From: Gnetum montanum
Lineage: Eukaryota; Streptophyta; Gnetopsida; Gnetales; Gnetaceae
Reading direction: 5' to 3'
Assembly (NCBI GenBank): GCA_015680685.1
Contig: MNCI01009468.1
Span: 1 to 45,168, forward strand
Length of the DNA stretch: 45,168 nucleotides
Shown in pieces: positions 22,416 through 33,200 of the stretch (position 1 is the first letter of the stretch; each line of letters starts with the position of its first letter). The notes under the pieces are model-generated. The model was not told the origin of the DNA and did not search any database. It saw only the letters and a program-made list of their open reading frames with translations. The translations under genes were made by a program, and so were the position numbers.

Positions 22416-23565
22416 TTGGAATGGCTTGGTTAGGCTCATGGAAAGGTTTAACTTGTTGTATGTTGACTAGTTATTTTTTGTTTGGGCTCTCAAGTTTGTA
22501 TATCAACATGGCCCTAGAAGGAAAGGTTTTGTAGATGATATAAGGCCCTTCCCACAATGTTTGGAACTTAGTTCATTGTAACATGTGTGGGGTTCTAGTT
22601 AATGACCTTATCTCTAGGTTGAAATTTGACTTTTCTTATTCTAATATCATGGTGCTTTTTTTTGAACGCTTTGTAAACTTCATTCAAGGATAGGACTACC
22701 AATTGATTCCCATCTAGCACATTAATGATGATCAATATTTCTTTTTGTGGTAGGCTAAGGGTAATATCAAGGTCATAGGCTATTTAAAGTGTACATAGCT
22801 AGGATTGAATTGGAAGAGTTGGTAATTTGTTGTACGTTAGCTCATAGGGAGAGTAGCCTATAGAGAGTTTCCATGTTGAGAAGTATGTTGAGAGGGCATC
22901 GTTAAATTTTGTGCTCTAGTCTCTCCTATATTTGCTAATTGTTCTTGTTAGGATTTTTGAGATTTCCCCATTGGTAACCTTTGCTTGACCATTGGCTTAG
23001 GGGTGGTAGGATGTTTCTAATTTATGTTTGACCCCAAGTGTTGCATGATCTTATGAAAGGTAGTGCCTCTAAAACGAGTACCATTATTAGAAATTAGTGC
23101 ACATGACACTTCAAAACTATTTACAACATTTTGTTGTATAAACCAAGTAATAGTAGATGTATGTATAGTCAATGATAACTGCTAATTTTGCCCATTTGAT
23201 ACAATTATTATGTATACCTTTCCATTTGACATGGGTGTGATGGGACCCATGAAGTCTATGCCCTAGATGTTAAAGGGTTCCAGTGGTTGGATCCACTACT
23301 GAGGTCTTTGCATTTGATCAATCATCCCACCATCTCGTTGATAGCATTTACAAGAGCAAAAAAATTGGTGAGTGTCCCTAAATATTATTGGCCAATAATA
23401 CCTTTTCATTAGGATCTTAATGGCCATGCATCTCCCTACATAGTGGCCCCCACAAGGACCCTCATGAACATCTTCAAGAACACGTAGTTGATTAGCATTA
23501 GCAACATAACAATGAACCAGGCCATCAACGCATACCTTGTAAAGGTGTCCATTGATTTCCATGAA
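22416..23565 (-). pseudogene. Integrase of element C
   Basis: Minus-strand Ty3/Gypsy integrase, which would insert the DNA copy into the host genome. The N-terminal zinc-binding domain lies at 23340-23490, with His residues in VHEGPCGGH and Cys residues in CSCKC. The core is decayed in its first part (about 23060-23270), and its second half, with YHPxANGQAKVTNGE (the Glu of the DDE triad region) and STYFSTWKLSIGYSPYEL, is clear at about 22840-23020. The C-terminal domain holds LWEGPYIIYKTFPS at about 22520-22560. Several stops and frameshifts make it non-functional. It ends near 22420, followed by the non-coding region. Confidence 0.85.
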
Positions 23566-24180
23566 GCATTTACCTAATGAAGAAACTATTATTTCTTTTA
23601 GTGGTTCAAGTATTATTGCATCTCCTAAGTAAGAAGATAAGTGAGGATGTCATCATACCACTTAGGTACAATGGGAACTTATTCATTTATTGCACCAGCA
23701 AAGAGGAGGTCATCTAGAACTTGATGAGAGAGTGGACTCTCATACTCTTTGTTGCTCCATTGTAACCCAAACAAGCAATTAGTGATCATGTTCTTAGTTT
23801 TCTTTTGAGATACCATTATAAGATTAAACTCCTATAAGATCACTAAACACCATATGACACTAGATCTCACCATTAGCTTATTTATGAGGACATGAATGGC
23901 ACTATGATGAGTGTGCACAAAAACTTTGTATCCAGGCACATAGTGCTTGAACTTCTCCAAAGCATACACCACTATCATATGCTCTTTCTCTATTGTGGTG
24001 TAGCTAAGTTGTGCACCCACAATGCTTTAGCTTATGCATTGGATGTAATAAGGACATTTTTGATCATCCAAGTATGTAAGCACATCTTCCAAAGAATAGT
24101 TTGATGCATATATCATGATGTAAAATAGATAGAACCAATCAAGTTCTTATAGAATTAGAGTTTCTACAAGCTTCTCCTTA
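23566..24180 (-). pseudogene. RNase H and linker of element C
   Basis: The clearest part is the frame at 23832-24020, with GAQLSYTTIEKEHMIVVYAL and KFKHYVPGYKVFVHTHH. In active Gypsy elements the last part usually reads YTDH; here the Asp is His, so a catalytic acid is lost. The linker towards integrase (23570-23830) retains a QWSNKEYESPLSHQVLDDL-type segment with stops. Its job would be to degrade the RNA strand during reverse transcription. Confidence 0.8.
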
Positions 24181-25060
24181 AGCTACTGGAATGCCTTTTC
24201 TCATTCCTTGGTTCATATGAATGAAACATCTTTCTTTATGAATTGCCAATAGTAGCTAGTATATCCAAGGAATAATTGGGCATATTTAATGATTTTTGGT
24301 TGGTAGGTTATTCATTGGATTGCCCTAATCTTTTCAAGGTCCACCTCAATTTCTACTTGTGAGATTCTATGCCCTAACACAATGCCCTCTTGGACCATTA
24401 GATGACTCTTCTACTAATTGAGTTGAAGATTGGTCTCCATGCATCTTTTAAGCACTTGCTCAAGGTGGTTCATGGCTTACTTAAATGTATCACCATAGGT
24501 GGAAAATTCATATATGATAATCTACTATTAAAAAATACTTAGGACAAGGTGTTGAAAGGTTGCAGGGACATTGCATAAACCAGAAGGCATCTTTTTATAT
24601 GCAGAAGTCCCATAGGAACTTGGGAATGTTGTTTTGGCCTGATCCTCTAGTGTAATTTGAATCTAGTTATAGCCACTATAACCATTTAGAAAGCTTTAAT
24701 AGAAATGCCCAAATATAGTGTCCAACACCTAGTCCATAAATGGAAAAGGAAAATGATCTTTGAATGTCACCATGTTCAACAGCCTAAAATCAATACACAC
24801 CCTCCACTTGCAATCTTTCTTTGGAAGAATTACAAGTGGGCTAATCAATTTTCTATCCTCAATTGGATAAATGAACCTCACATTGAAGATTTTTTCAATT
24901 TTCTCTTTGATGATTTACTCCAATTTGTGATTCAGTTGCCACTACGTCTACCTCTTTGGCTTGATTGAAGGATTAGTATAGATGTGATGCTAGCATATCC
25001 TAGGATAAATTCCAGTGAGTTCAAGATATGACCAATAAAAGGTTGTTAGCAATTTATTAA
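24181..25060 (-). pseudogene. Reverse transcriptase of element C
   Basis: Minus-strand Ty3/Gypsy RT in several frames. Recognisable motifs are FLNGYSGYNQI (about 24670-24700), LEDQAKTTFPSSYGTSAYKK, MPSGLCNVPATFQ (about 24570-24610) and FLGYTSYYWQFIK in the connection (about 24240-24270). At the catalytic site the expected DDFSTYGD reads YEFSTYGD (about 24480-24510), so both catalytic Asp residues are gone. With the frameshifts and stops, this element cannot copy itself. Confidence 0.85.
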
Positions 25061-25399
25061 TGACATTTAATAGCTTCTCTTTTTATTTAAGAGTAAGGTT
25101 GGCATTGATTATTAACAGCTTGCCATTTTTTAGGATGCATATTCCATGCAAGTAGGTAGAGTTTTCAACTATACGGGATCCTTTTTAAAATTTTCAAGGA
25201 TTTCCAACTCTCCCCAATAAGTTTCATTAGATTCATCATCAAAGAGATGGTAATGGACTTGCTCTAGTTCATCCATGTCTTGAACATAGGAACATGTTAA
25301 GCTCTTAGTGAATTCCATGTAAAGTGTGCTACTTTCAAGATCAATTGTCAGCCACTGGATGCCCTCTTGCTTTATGGCTACTATGTACAAGCACTTTTA

Positions 25400-26060
25400 A
25401 ATTTTAGATTCATCTACATACTATCTACATTCTTTGATTGATGTGGTTTTGATAGACCATAACTTCTGCACACAATTTCACCTTGTATCATTGTATGCGA
25501 TGCATAGAACTCTCTTCTTCTTGGTCTTTCTGAATGCAATTTTTTGAAGATTTTCATGGAAAGATATCTGATGCCCATTTTTGCATCAACAATGCTCAAC
25601 CAAGCCCTTTCCATAATTATTAGTAAATCCCCCTTGCAGTTGTCAACCTTGATCACCAGAAAATTAGCAGTATAGGACCACCCATAAATAGTGGTCACAA
25701 TGTCCTCCATAAATCCTAAGGGAATAGTGATGGACTAATCTACCAATTCTAAACAAATGTTTCTCTTCTTAAGAGGAGGTAGGTTTTAGGATTTGTACAT
25801 TTCATGAGAAATTAGATTGACACTAGAACTTAAATCAAGAAGAGCCTTGCATGGCTCATTTCTAGTGATCTTCAAGTACATGAAGGGACTTTCAAGATCA
25901 GCTATTTTCCTGTGAAGGTTGCAAGCCTTGACCCAATTACATAAAACATGGTTAACATGACTATGTGGATCTTGGGAGGCATTTGGTTTGAAGGGTTCTC
26001 GAAAAGAATATATGTCAAGGATGAAGGAGACATAGGACAACCAGCCACATGAGTTGATGA
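25400..26060 (-). pseudogene. Aspartic protease region of element C
   Basis: The frame at 25786-26040 contains ALLDLSSSVNLI, matching the ALxDLGASVNLIP protease active site of Athila-like elements with the Gly replaced by Ser. The frame at 25414-25710 continues with a TANFLVIKVDN... and ERAWLSIVDAKMG segment, corresponding to the conserved flap and GRPWL-type region. The protease would cut the polyprotein. The region from 25060 to 25400 links it to RT and is less clear. Confidence 0.75.
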
Positions 26061-28385
26061 GGGCTTTGTAGGGCTATTAGTTTGGAAGAATGGTCTTTTA
26101 TGGAATCTAGTTTTTAAACCACTCAACTAAGGAACTGGTTGTAAGTTAATAGCCTTGGTAGTGTTATGTTATTGTACTTGTGTGGAAATCTCACCCTGCA
26201 TGAATGGAGTAGGCAGTAATTGGGTTGAGAGAGGAGGAACATGTGTTGAAGGATGAGGATGATAAGGGTATGGGAATTCTCCTCTAGGATATGAAAAATC
26301 AATTCTATAGTAATTCAAAGGATAGTAGTGATGTTGGAATGAGGCATGATTGCAAGAGTCACATTGAACATAGTACCCGTATAGGTTAGGCTATTTGTAA
26401 AGGTAATGCTACCTAGGTGGTGGCATCCTGCATGACTATGTATGCTACCACTGATGATACTACTCATATGGTTGTGGTGAAGCTCCATGTGGATAATAAG
26501 CTTGTTGTTGGTGGAATTGCCGAGGATTTCCTTGAGGATAAGGTAATCTTATGGGTTCTTGCCTTCTTGCTAGCCTAGGATTTAGAGCATACATCCTAGA
26601 TTTTTGCATGTGTGGCACAACAAGGCAACATCCCTTAGGATGTCATATTAGTATATGTCACACCCACCATCATCATCTAATTCTAACTTCACAATCTCTT
26701 GTACTACAGTAACTTTTTCCTTACCCCTTTGGTAGGCATGTTTAGCTTTCTTTCTTCTCCTGTGATCACAATCACTACCTTGCTTTTTGGATTCTTTTGT
26801 AATTTTTAGAGCATTTCAGGATTTTTCATCCAAAGACTGCCACATTTTATCCACCTTGGCCAAAATTTCAAAAGTAGATTTTTGAATCAGTAAGGCCTTT
26901 TGCTACACCACTTCATTAAGAAATGCCTCCTCCTCACTGTCACAGAATCAGACTTCCCTCTTTCTGATGGAAGGATCTCAGTTATAGTTTTTAGATCTTT
27001 TTTTATTTTCTCAATTCATATTTTTATTTTGCAACCTACTTAATTAGTCTTTAAATTTGATGAGCTCAAAGTTTTGACAATCTCCCTTGGACATAAATCC
27101 CAAGGGTTCTCCTTGTTTATGATTGGAGACCATCTATGATATGGTGAAGGTGCTCATATTGAGAATAACCATGGCTAGTACATTTGTGCAAAAGGGAATG
27201 ATACCTTTCCATGGTTGCATCTAAGGGTTCATGTGTTCCTTGTTGCTATCCTTAGATTTTCTTTCTAAAATTGAACACTATGGAGTACGTATAATATTTA
27301 TCATTGAATAGCTCAAGTATCATACTCAATCTTTGAATTAATTCTGGCTCCAAAGAGTAATACCAACTTTCTTCTTCTTCTGTGAGTGTCCTAGAAAATA
27401 ACTTAAGTTTTTGCTAGTCATTCTTGATGTTTTGCAAGGAACAGGCATTATGAAATACTTGAAGATGGATCAAGAGGTTTGAGTTATATTCCCCCTCAAA
27501 TTTTGGGATGTTTTTCATATCCAACCTCTTGATTTTGCTATCTTTCACATGCCTGGTTAGAATTTTGACTACTTTTGTGATGTTCAACATGCTTTGAGTT
27601 GCAAGCAAAGGTTTATCATCATCATGATTTTGATGATGCCTATGATGTCCTATACTATACCTTTGTTCATGATGATCAATGTTGTCCCACTGTCCACCTT
27701 CATTATAGTTTTATTCTCTATAGTTTTGACTAGATTCAAAGGAGGATGAAGAAGATGTAGATTAAGAGAACAAAGAAAGAGGAGAACTATTACCACCATG
27801 GTGTCTACCACCTCCTCTCCATTTTTCATGGCCACGATCATTAGTTTTATTGTCATCATGATATTTTTCAGAGCATCTACCTTGACTCCCACATTTGCCT
27901 GAACCTAGATTGTTGATAATTGACTATAAGTTTGGGTTCAAGCCCCCTTCACTAGAGTCAAGGGGTTGAGAATCCTCATGTTGAGAACCTCCAGAGGGAG
28001 GGTCCTAATTGTCTTTTTGATTCAGCAACAACAGGGGGTTAGTGAACCATTTCCCCTTTGTAGTTTCATGGCACTTCTCCTAGAGCCGATTTCTTTTGTG
28101 TTGTGTTTCTATGGAATGATAGTCTTGATAGTCATGGTCCTACACAATGTACTCTTCGTGAAGAGCCTATATGGAAAACCTCTAAAGATTTTGGAGTAGC
28201 ATCCTAAGGACAAATTGGTCAAGTGGTAAGAAAACATTGCCCTCCATGTCTCTCTAGCATAGCTATTCATCTTGATGCAAGATGAAGGTGAATTTGGGTA
28301 CAAAATCATCTATATGAGTGTACACCACTTTGAATTCTTGGGGCATTGGTGGTTTTGATTCTTTAGGCCTATGAGAAGAAGACAT
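26061..28385 (-). pseudogene. Gag of element C
   Basis: Capsid-type protein on the minus strand. A plausible start codon is at 28383-28385 (MSSSHRPKES...), about 145 bases inside the primer site. The N-terminal part carries VPKFTFILHQDE and a DMEGN motif; then come a Ser/Gly/Asp/His-rich stretch (about 27700-27900), the capsid core with SWYYSLEPELIQ and MERYHSFLHKC (27150-27400), a basic stretch, and a low-complexity His/Pro/Ser/Tyr tail (26130-26500). A classic CCHC zinc knuckle is not evident. The core resembles gag of element E (43346-43567). Stops and frameshifts are scattered through it. Confidence 0.8.
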
Positions 28386-28529
28386 TTTGGATTAAAATAA
28401 AAATTTAGTGTGCTTAAATTATAATAATAATTATTTTTATTTTTCGAATGATTATAACTTGAGGGTTCATTCCAACAATCTTAAATAATATTTACTAAGT
28501 CCTAAGTAGCGCATGTATCAAACTACAAG

Positions 28530-28547
28530 TCCACAACAATGGTGCTA
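28530..28547 (-). promoter_or_regulatory. Primer-binding site of element C (tRNA-Asp type, decayed)
   Basis: One base inside the 5' LTR, the minus strand reads TAGCACCATTGTTGTGGA. The complement of the plant tRNA-Asp(GTC) 3' end is TGGCGCCGTTGCCGGGGA. Thirteen of 18 positions match, and five of the six or fewer differences are G-to-A or C-to-T changes, as expected from decay of methylated cytosine. tRNA-Asp priming is known in the Athila group. Confidence 0.7.
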
Positions 28548-28548
28548 A

Positions 28549-29449
28549 TGATGAGTGATGAGTAGACCCTATGCCTAACCATACAAATTACTAAGCACTC
28601 ATGAATAATCGAGTTGAATTCTATGGACTTATAGCCTTCGAGGTACACTAGTCTCTAGGAAGTGAAAATAACTATTGTAATAGTTGTCTTCCTAATTACA
28701 CTTGTGAAATGCAAAGGTATGGTTAAGTGCAACTGAGGCATATGATTTTTATCATTTTTTGTATTTTATGTTCTAAGTCACCTAAGAATAAAGAGTAATA
28801 AATGAAGATATTTAATTGCTAATGTAATCTAATAAGTAGCTAACACTTAACTAATCCTAACATAAGCATACATTCCCACTTGTTGTACACATCCTGAACA
28901 TGTTTAACACTACAAGGTTACCAAACATTAATAGTTACATGTATGCTTGAAGTGGTCATACTTACGTGCTTAATTAATCATTGTTTAATATATCTTAATC
29001 TAGCCTAAATTATCTTAACTTAATTACTTTAATTACTTAAAGCATTAAAGGAAATTTCTTAAAATATTAAATGTATAAAGAAAAATAATTAATCTATTTG
29101 AAAGTACTACAAGGTTTATCAAAAAGCTCATCTTTATTATTACATACACTATTGTACTAAGGTATAATAGTGCTTGAATAAAGATCTATATACTCTTTGA
29201 CTCCTATTGTAGGCACTTATAAAAATGTTCTTTCAAGTGGAAAAACTACTAGAGCTTCGCTACAACTATGAGACTTATCCCATAAATGCAACTAGTGAGT
29301 ACATATTTATAGGTGAAACAGGGAGCCTCGTAGATGGGTATGCATAAATGGATCAAACCATACATTAATGGGATCACATCAAGATTATTGTGTTAATGGG
29401 GGCACATTGATGACATCTTGTTGATGTAGCCAACCAAGATGCTTTATCA
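28549..29449 (-). repeat. Element C 5' LTR with promoter
   Basis: A 901-bp partner of the LTR at 16242-17129, starting TGATGAGTGA and ending TTTATCA on the plus strand. In element sense the U3 part lies at high coordinates. It carries diverged repeats around ACATTAATGGGATCACATCA (29360-29425) and a TATA-type box at 29304-29311 on the minus strand. This LTR would drive transcription of the element. Confidence 0.9.
29304..29311 (-). promoter_or_regulatory. TATA box in element C 5' LTR
   Basis: Minus strand reads CCTATAAATATG. The same CCTATAAATA phrase or a one-base variant occurs at the matching place in every LTR here that retains the region: 462-469, 2260-2267, 10725-10732 and 17018-17025 (minus), and 32009-32016 and 41994-42001 (plus). 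Such conservation across diverged copies supports a real core promoter. Confidence 0.75.
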
Positions 29450-29454
29450 ATTTA
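29450..29454. repeat. Target site duplication of element C, right copy
   Basis: ATTTA, identical to 16237-16241. Together they fix both ends of element C. Confidence 0.85.
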
Positions 29455-29657
29455 TCATCCATTTAATTTTAATTATTGTCTTTCAACATTTAACACTAGC
29501 CATTGGACCCAATTGATTATGTACCATATGTTAGAAATTTTATTTATTGAAAATTTTATGCATGCTAGATCTTATATAAATTTCAATATTTACTAATAAA
29601 TTGCAAAAAGGGACCACCACTTAAAGTGATTGTAGGATCATTTCTCAAGTTGTAACT

Positions 29658-29674
29658 CTTGGGTTTGACCCTAG
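29658..29674 (+). other. tRNA-like T-arm, possible SINE head
   Basis: CTTGG-GTTTGAC-CCTAG forms a 5-bp stem with one mismatch and a 7-base loop, and contains a GGTTTGACCC phrase close to a Pol III B-box. It resembles the minus-strand arm at 15323-15339. No complete tRNA or clear A-box was seen. Confidence 0.25.
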
Positions 29675-31906
29675 GCATAGCCACTCAAAAGAAGTTAGGC
29701 TTTCACTCATACATCATCCCTTCTAGGATCCCACCTTGTAGGGGATGAACATTAAGCCTCTAGGTGATGATCCTTTACTAATGAATTGCACAAATTGATT
29801 TTTATTTTTTATCTTTTTCATTTTTAAGGGATTTATATCCTTGATCTAAGGAGATGCTTGCTCATTTATGAACTTTTTGATGTTTTCCCCATCTATGAAG
29901 GGTTTTTGTGATAATTCTAAATCATACCTTATTTTTATTGTATTCATGGATTTGAAGGGTTTCAAAATTATTGATGTCCTTGGATCTCATCTTAACTAAT
30001 CATATTTATGGGATTAAAGGATATCTAAATTTGTTGATGCTCTTTAATGTCTTTATACTTTATTGTGTTGGCAATATCACATTTTTGTTATTCTAAGAGT
30101 TTTCTCCAACATCATAGTTGTTTTCTTCTAAGTTGGGTCAATTTTTGGCTTTCACATTGATACCTTGCAGGGGAAGTTCACTTCCTACCATGCTAGATCA
30201 ACCATATTACCTTATAGGAAAAATTTACTTTTTTTTATTCTAGGTCAACGAATTATAACTTTTGGGGAAATTTTGCTTCCTACCATGCTAGGCCATGTAA
30301 TGATATCTTGTAGTGATGAACTATTGGGCTATGTCTACCATCATTTACCATACCTTACAAAAGAAGTATGCCTATGCAATACATTTATCTTAATTAACCA
30401 CATGTCAAACTATCAATTAATTTTTGATTATTAAGTACAAGATGTATTTGAATTTTGGTGGATTTATAGTTAAATGTAGATTTTTTTTGGATGTAATAAG
30501 ATTTGAAAGAATTTTTTATTTAGTAGATTGTTAGTAACCCAATATATCAAATGTGATGTGGGTGGCTCAACTAAGAAAAACTATTTTTTTTTGTATTTTG
30601 TAGTTGCAATATCTTCATTATCCAAATGAGTTTTTGGTTGATCATAGGCTTGTTAGAATATTCATTTTTCAACTTATAAGCTTGTTATAATTCAAATCAA
30701 TTTGAGTTTATTTAGTCATTCAAATGTAGCCTAAGAAAGAGGTATGGAATAAAACTATTTAGTGTTCAAAATATAAATTGTTGTTTTGTAAGATGAATAT
30801 ATCTGCAACTTAAGAGAGTTATACTGTAAGTTAATGCTTAATATAAAGCTATTTCAAAATCTACCTACATGTAAAGTTTGAAATTAATTTGAGTTAATTT
30901 TCTAATTAAAATCTATTATATAGAAGTAGCCTTGAATGTGATTATTCAACTTCTTTAATTAATGAGAATTGCTAAATATGATGAATTGATAATGAATGAA
31001 CTTGTAATAGGATAAATTGTGTAATTATGAATGGAATTGTAGATGATAAGTGGGATATGAAATTATGGGATAAATTTTGGAATTGGTGATATGAGGATTG
31101 ATGATTGAAATTTGATGAATGATAATTGATGATAAATTAAATACAATGATGAAGTAATGGGATGAATAGAAACAATTCCATAATATTTTCAATATTCTTT
31201 CTTTAGCATTAATTTGCATCAATGGAATCAATTTCTTCTCTTACAAACATGATTTTCCCATATATTTATAGTTAAATGATGGGGCCATAATATAATATGA
31301 TGGAACAAGCCTATTTTGTGAAAAATTAGGTTAGAAATTCAAGAGACAAGGAATTGGGACTATTCTCTAATTACATATACCTATCAAATTTTAATAAAAT
31401 AAAAATCAATTTATCTTTTTTGTTAATGTGATGACAAAGTGAAAATTTAACTTTTTTTTCTTGTTCATCTTATTAGACACATAGATCATAACACACTATT
31501 CCTAACATTAACATGGTGGTGGGATCTTTTATGGATTCTTGGATACTAATTGTCACATTCCTATTCACAAATACAATCGTTTCATAATAAAGATGATGTC
31601 ACTTTGTAATAATAGGCATGACTTTAGAGGTAACCTTTGAGGATTTTACTTGAGGTATTTATACCCAGAAATTAAAGGTTGTACCAGCATGGAGTGCAAA
31701 TTTGATAAAGGTGAGTAATGTATGTTAGGTGAAGTGGAACATGAAGGTGACTAGCCATCTCTTCTAGCCAATTATAGGCCTAATCATGATGGTAGTGCTA
31801 GATTGTCTCTAAGGAATATATGTTAAAGGAAGATAATCCCAAGAAACCCTTAGAGCATGATCCAAATACACCACTTCTACATTAATAAAGTTTCCATTTT
31901 CATTTA

Positions 31907-31911
31907 CTTCT
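31907..31911. repeat. Target site duplication of solo LTR, left copy
   Basis: CTTCT directly precedes TGATGAA; the identical CTTCT is at 32734-32738. Confidence 0.85.
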
Positions 31912-32733
31912 TGATGAAACATGATTTTTTAGGCTCTAATATCGGGTATGCGATATTGTGTCTCACTACCGATATCGGATATGCAATATCATGGTTACTA
32001 TGTGAGCCTATAAATACACAATGGGGCACATGGGACAGTCATAGGAAAACTTAGTATTAGAGTAGGATCTTTTTGTTAATTTCAATTCCTCTCAACCCTT
32101 TCTTCAGTGCATGCCTGTAGTGTGATGATTGTAATTGTATGGAACCTTTATTTGAGTGTGACATACTTGGACATGCACATGACTGACAATAAAGATCAAG
32201 ATTACTTCATCATTGTAGCATTCACTTAGTTTTCACTGTTATTTATTACTTTCTTGCTTAATATATATTTTTACCTTCCTCTCCTATCCTTGTTATCAAA
32301 CATGGAATGAGTACGACTTAATCATGAGCATTTAAGTGTAACTACTTGGTATCCTAGTAGTGTACCTAGGACATGTGCTTGGTAATCCTAGTAGTAGTAC
32401 ACGAGGTCCAAGATGTGTATGGATGACTAAGGGAGGGATGCTCATCACACTTAGGTTAGCTTAGACTCTCTTCACCCTTTCCCTCTTAGTTAAAACAAAG
32501 TTACTTTCCATTACCTTTAGGAGTAGCACTAGTCTAGGACCACATCATACACCTCACTCTAGACTAAACCATACGTGACAAAGCAAATACTAGTCCAAGT
32601 GGGAAGATAATGAACTGTGATCAATGAGTAATTATCTAGATACCACAACTAGCCCATCTGCGTAGTTCAACCAGATCATCCATGAATGCTCATATTCATA
32701 TGGTTGAGTGTAGGAGTACCTTGCCACTCATCA
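31912..32733 (+). mobile_element. Solo LTR of the element E family
   Basis: An 822-bp LTR from TGATGAA to CTCATCA, alignable along its whole length with the 5' LTR of element E (41882-42727), and flanked by a perfect 5-bp duplication with no internal element sequence. This is the standard footprint of recombination between the two LTRs of a former full element. It keeps the GATATC-type array (31938-31993), a TATA box at 32009-32016, and the conserved segment TGATGATTGTAATTGTATG (32123-32141; element E has one change near its start). Confidence 0.9.
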
Positions 32734-32738
32734 CTTCT
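32734..32738. repeat. Target site duplication of solo LTR, right copy
   Basis: CTTCT, identical to 31907-31911. Confidence 0.85.
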
Positions 32739-32840
32739 ACATCTTCCCTATCATATTCATCATGTGTAATGTCAAATGTTATATATATTTGACATTTTCC
32801 ATTATATCCAACAATGGGATGTCACAATTGATATAAGAGC
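32739..32840 (+). mobile_element. Older LTR end with a tRNA-Met-type primer site
   Basis: The sequence GGGATGTCACA followed by TTGATATAAGAGC (32828-32840) resembles the LTR end and primer site of plant chromovirus Gypsy elements, where GGGGTGTGACA is followed by TTGGTATCAGAGC (tRNA-iMet). Ten of 12 primer positions match. A perfect 9-bp inverted repeat (ATGTCAAAT at 32769 and ATTTGACAT at 32787) lies just before. No gag could be recognised downstream, so this is a remnant, and the solo LTR has inserted into it. Confidence 0.4.
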
Positions 32841-32902
32841 ATACCACAATCTAAAGCTAATTAGAATCAAGGATCAACTACAATTCAATTGTGAATCACA
32901 AG

Positions 32903-33200
32903 CCACGATCTAGGGAGAATTGTAAATCATTATCAGGTATGCATTTTGTCCAAGATGATTCATGCTAATCAAGGAGATAGTTTTCCATTAACTTTCATGG
33001 GTATCAATGACTAGACTTTGATGAGATCCAACGACATACCAATAAGGTATGCCATAATCTAGGGAGAATCATGAATAATTATCAAGTATGCATGATGTCC
33101 AAGACGAATCATGCTAATAAAGAAGATAACCTTCCATTAACTTTCATGGATATCAATGACTAGACTTGGATGAGATCTAATGATATACCAATAAGGTACA
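32903..33200. repeat. Tandem duplication, 2 x 149 bp
   Basis: Bases 32903-33051 and 33052-33200 are two diverged copies sharing ATCTAGGGAGAAT, TTCCATTAACTTTCATGG and TATCAATGACTAGACTT. Similarity before 32903 is weaker (GCATACCACAATCTA at about 32843), perhaps an even older partial copy. Confidence 0.8.

Larger units (their letters stand above)
16242..29449 (-). mobile_element. Element C: complete Gypsy element (Athila/Tat-like), 13.2 kb
   Basis: A full-length but defective LTR retrotransposon on the minus strand. It is bounded by LTRs of 888 bp (16242-17129) and 901 bp (28549-29449) and flanked by a perfect 5-bp duplication. In element order it has a 5' LTR, a tRNA-Asp-type primer site, gag, protease, RT, RNase H, integrase, a 1.8-kb non-coding stretch, ORF3, a polypurine tract and a 3' LTR. 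The domain order (integrase last) places it in Ty3/Gypsy; the primer type, DLxxS-type protease motif, size and extra 3' ORF point to the Athila/Tat branch. The first 130 or so bases of the two LTRs look about 80 percent identical by eye, implying an old insertion. Confidence 0.9.
29455..31911. other. AT-rich DNA with no gene seen
   Basis: No recognisable coding sequence. The first tens of bases may continue the RTE-type LINE interrupted by element C. A second tRNA-like T-arm lies at 29658-29674 (plus). A stretch rich in GATGA-type words spans 31040-31160. The frame at 30165-30434 includes two loose copies of CTACCATGCTAG but no domain. The last few hundred bases before the solo LTR may be part of an older LTR whose end reappears at 32739-32826. 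Confidence 0.55.

Noticed and set aside
30165-30434. 89-residue plus-strand frame
   Set aside because: No recognisable domain, biased composition, and located in AT-rich repeat-like DNA.
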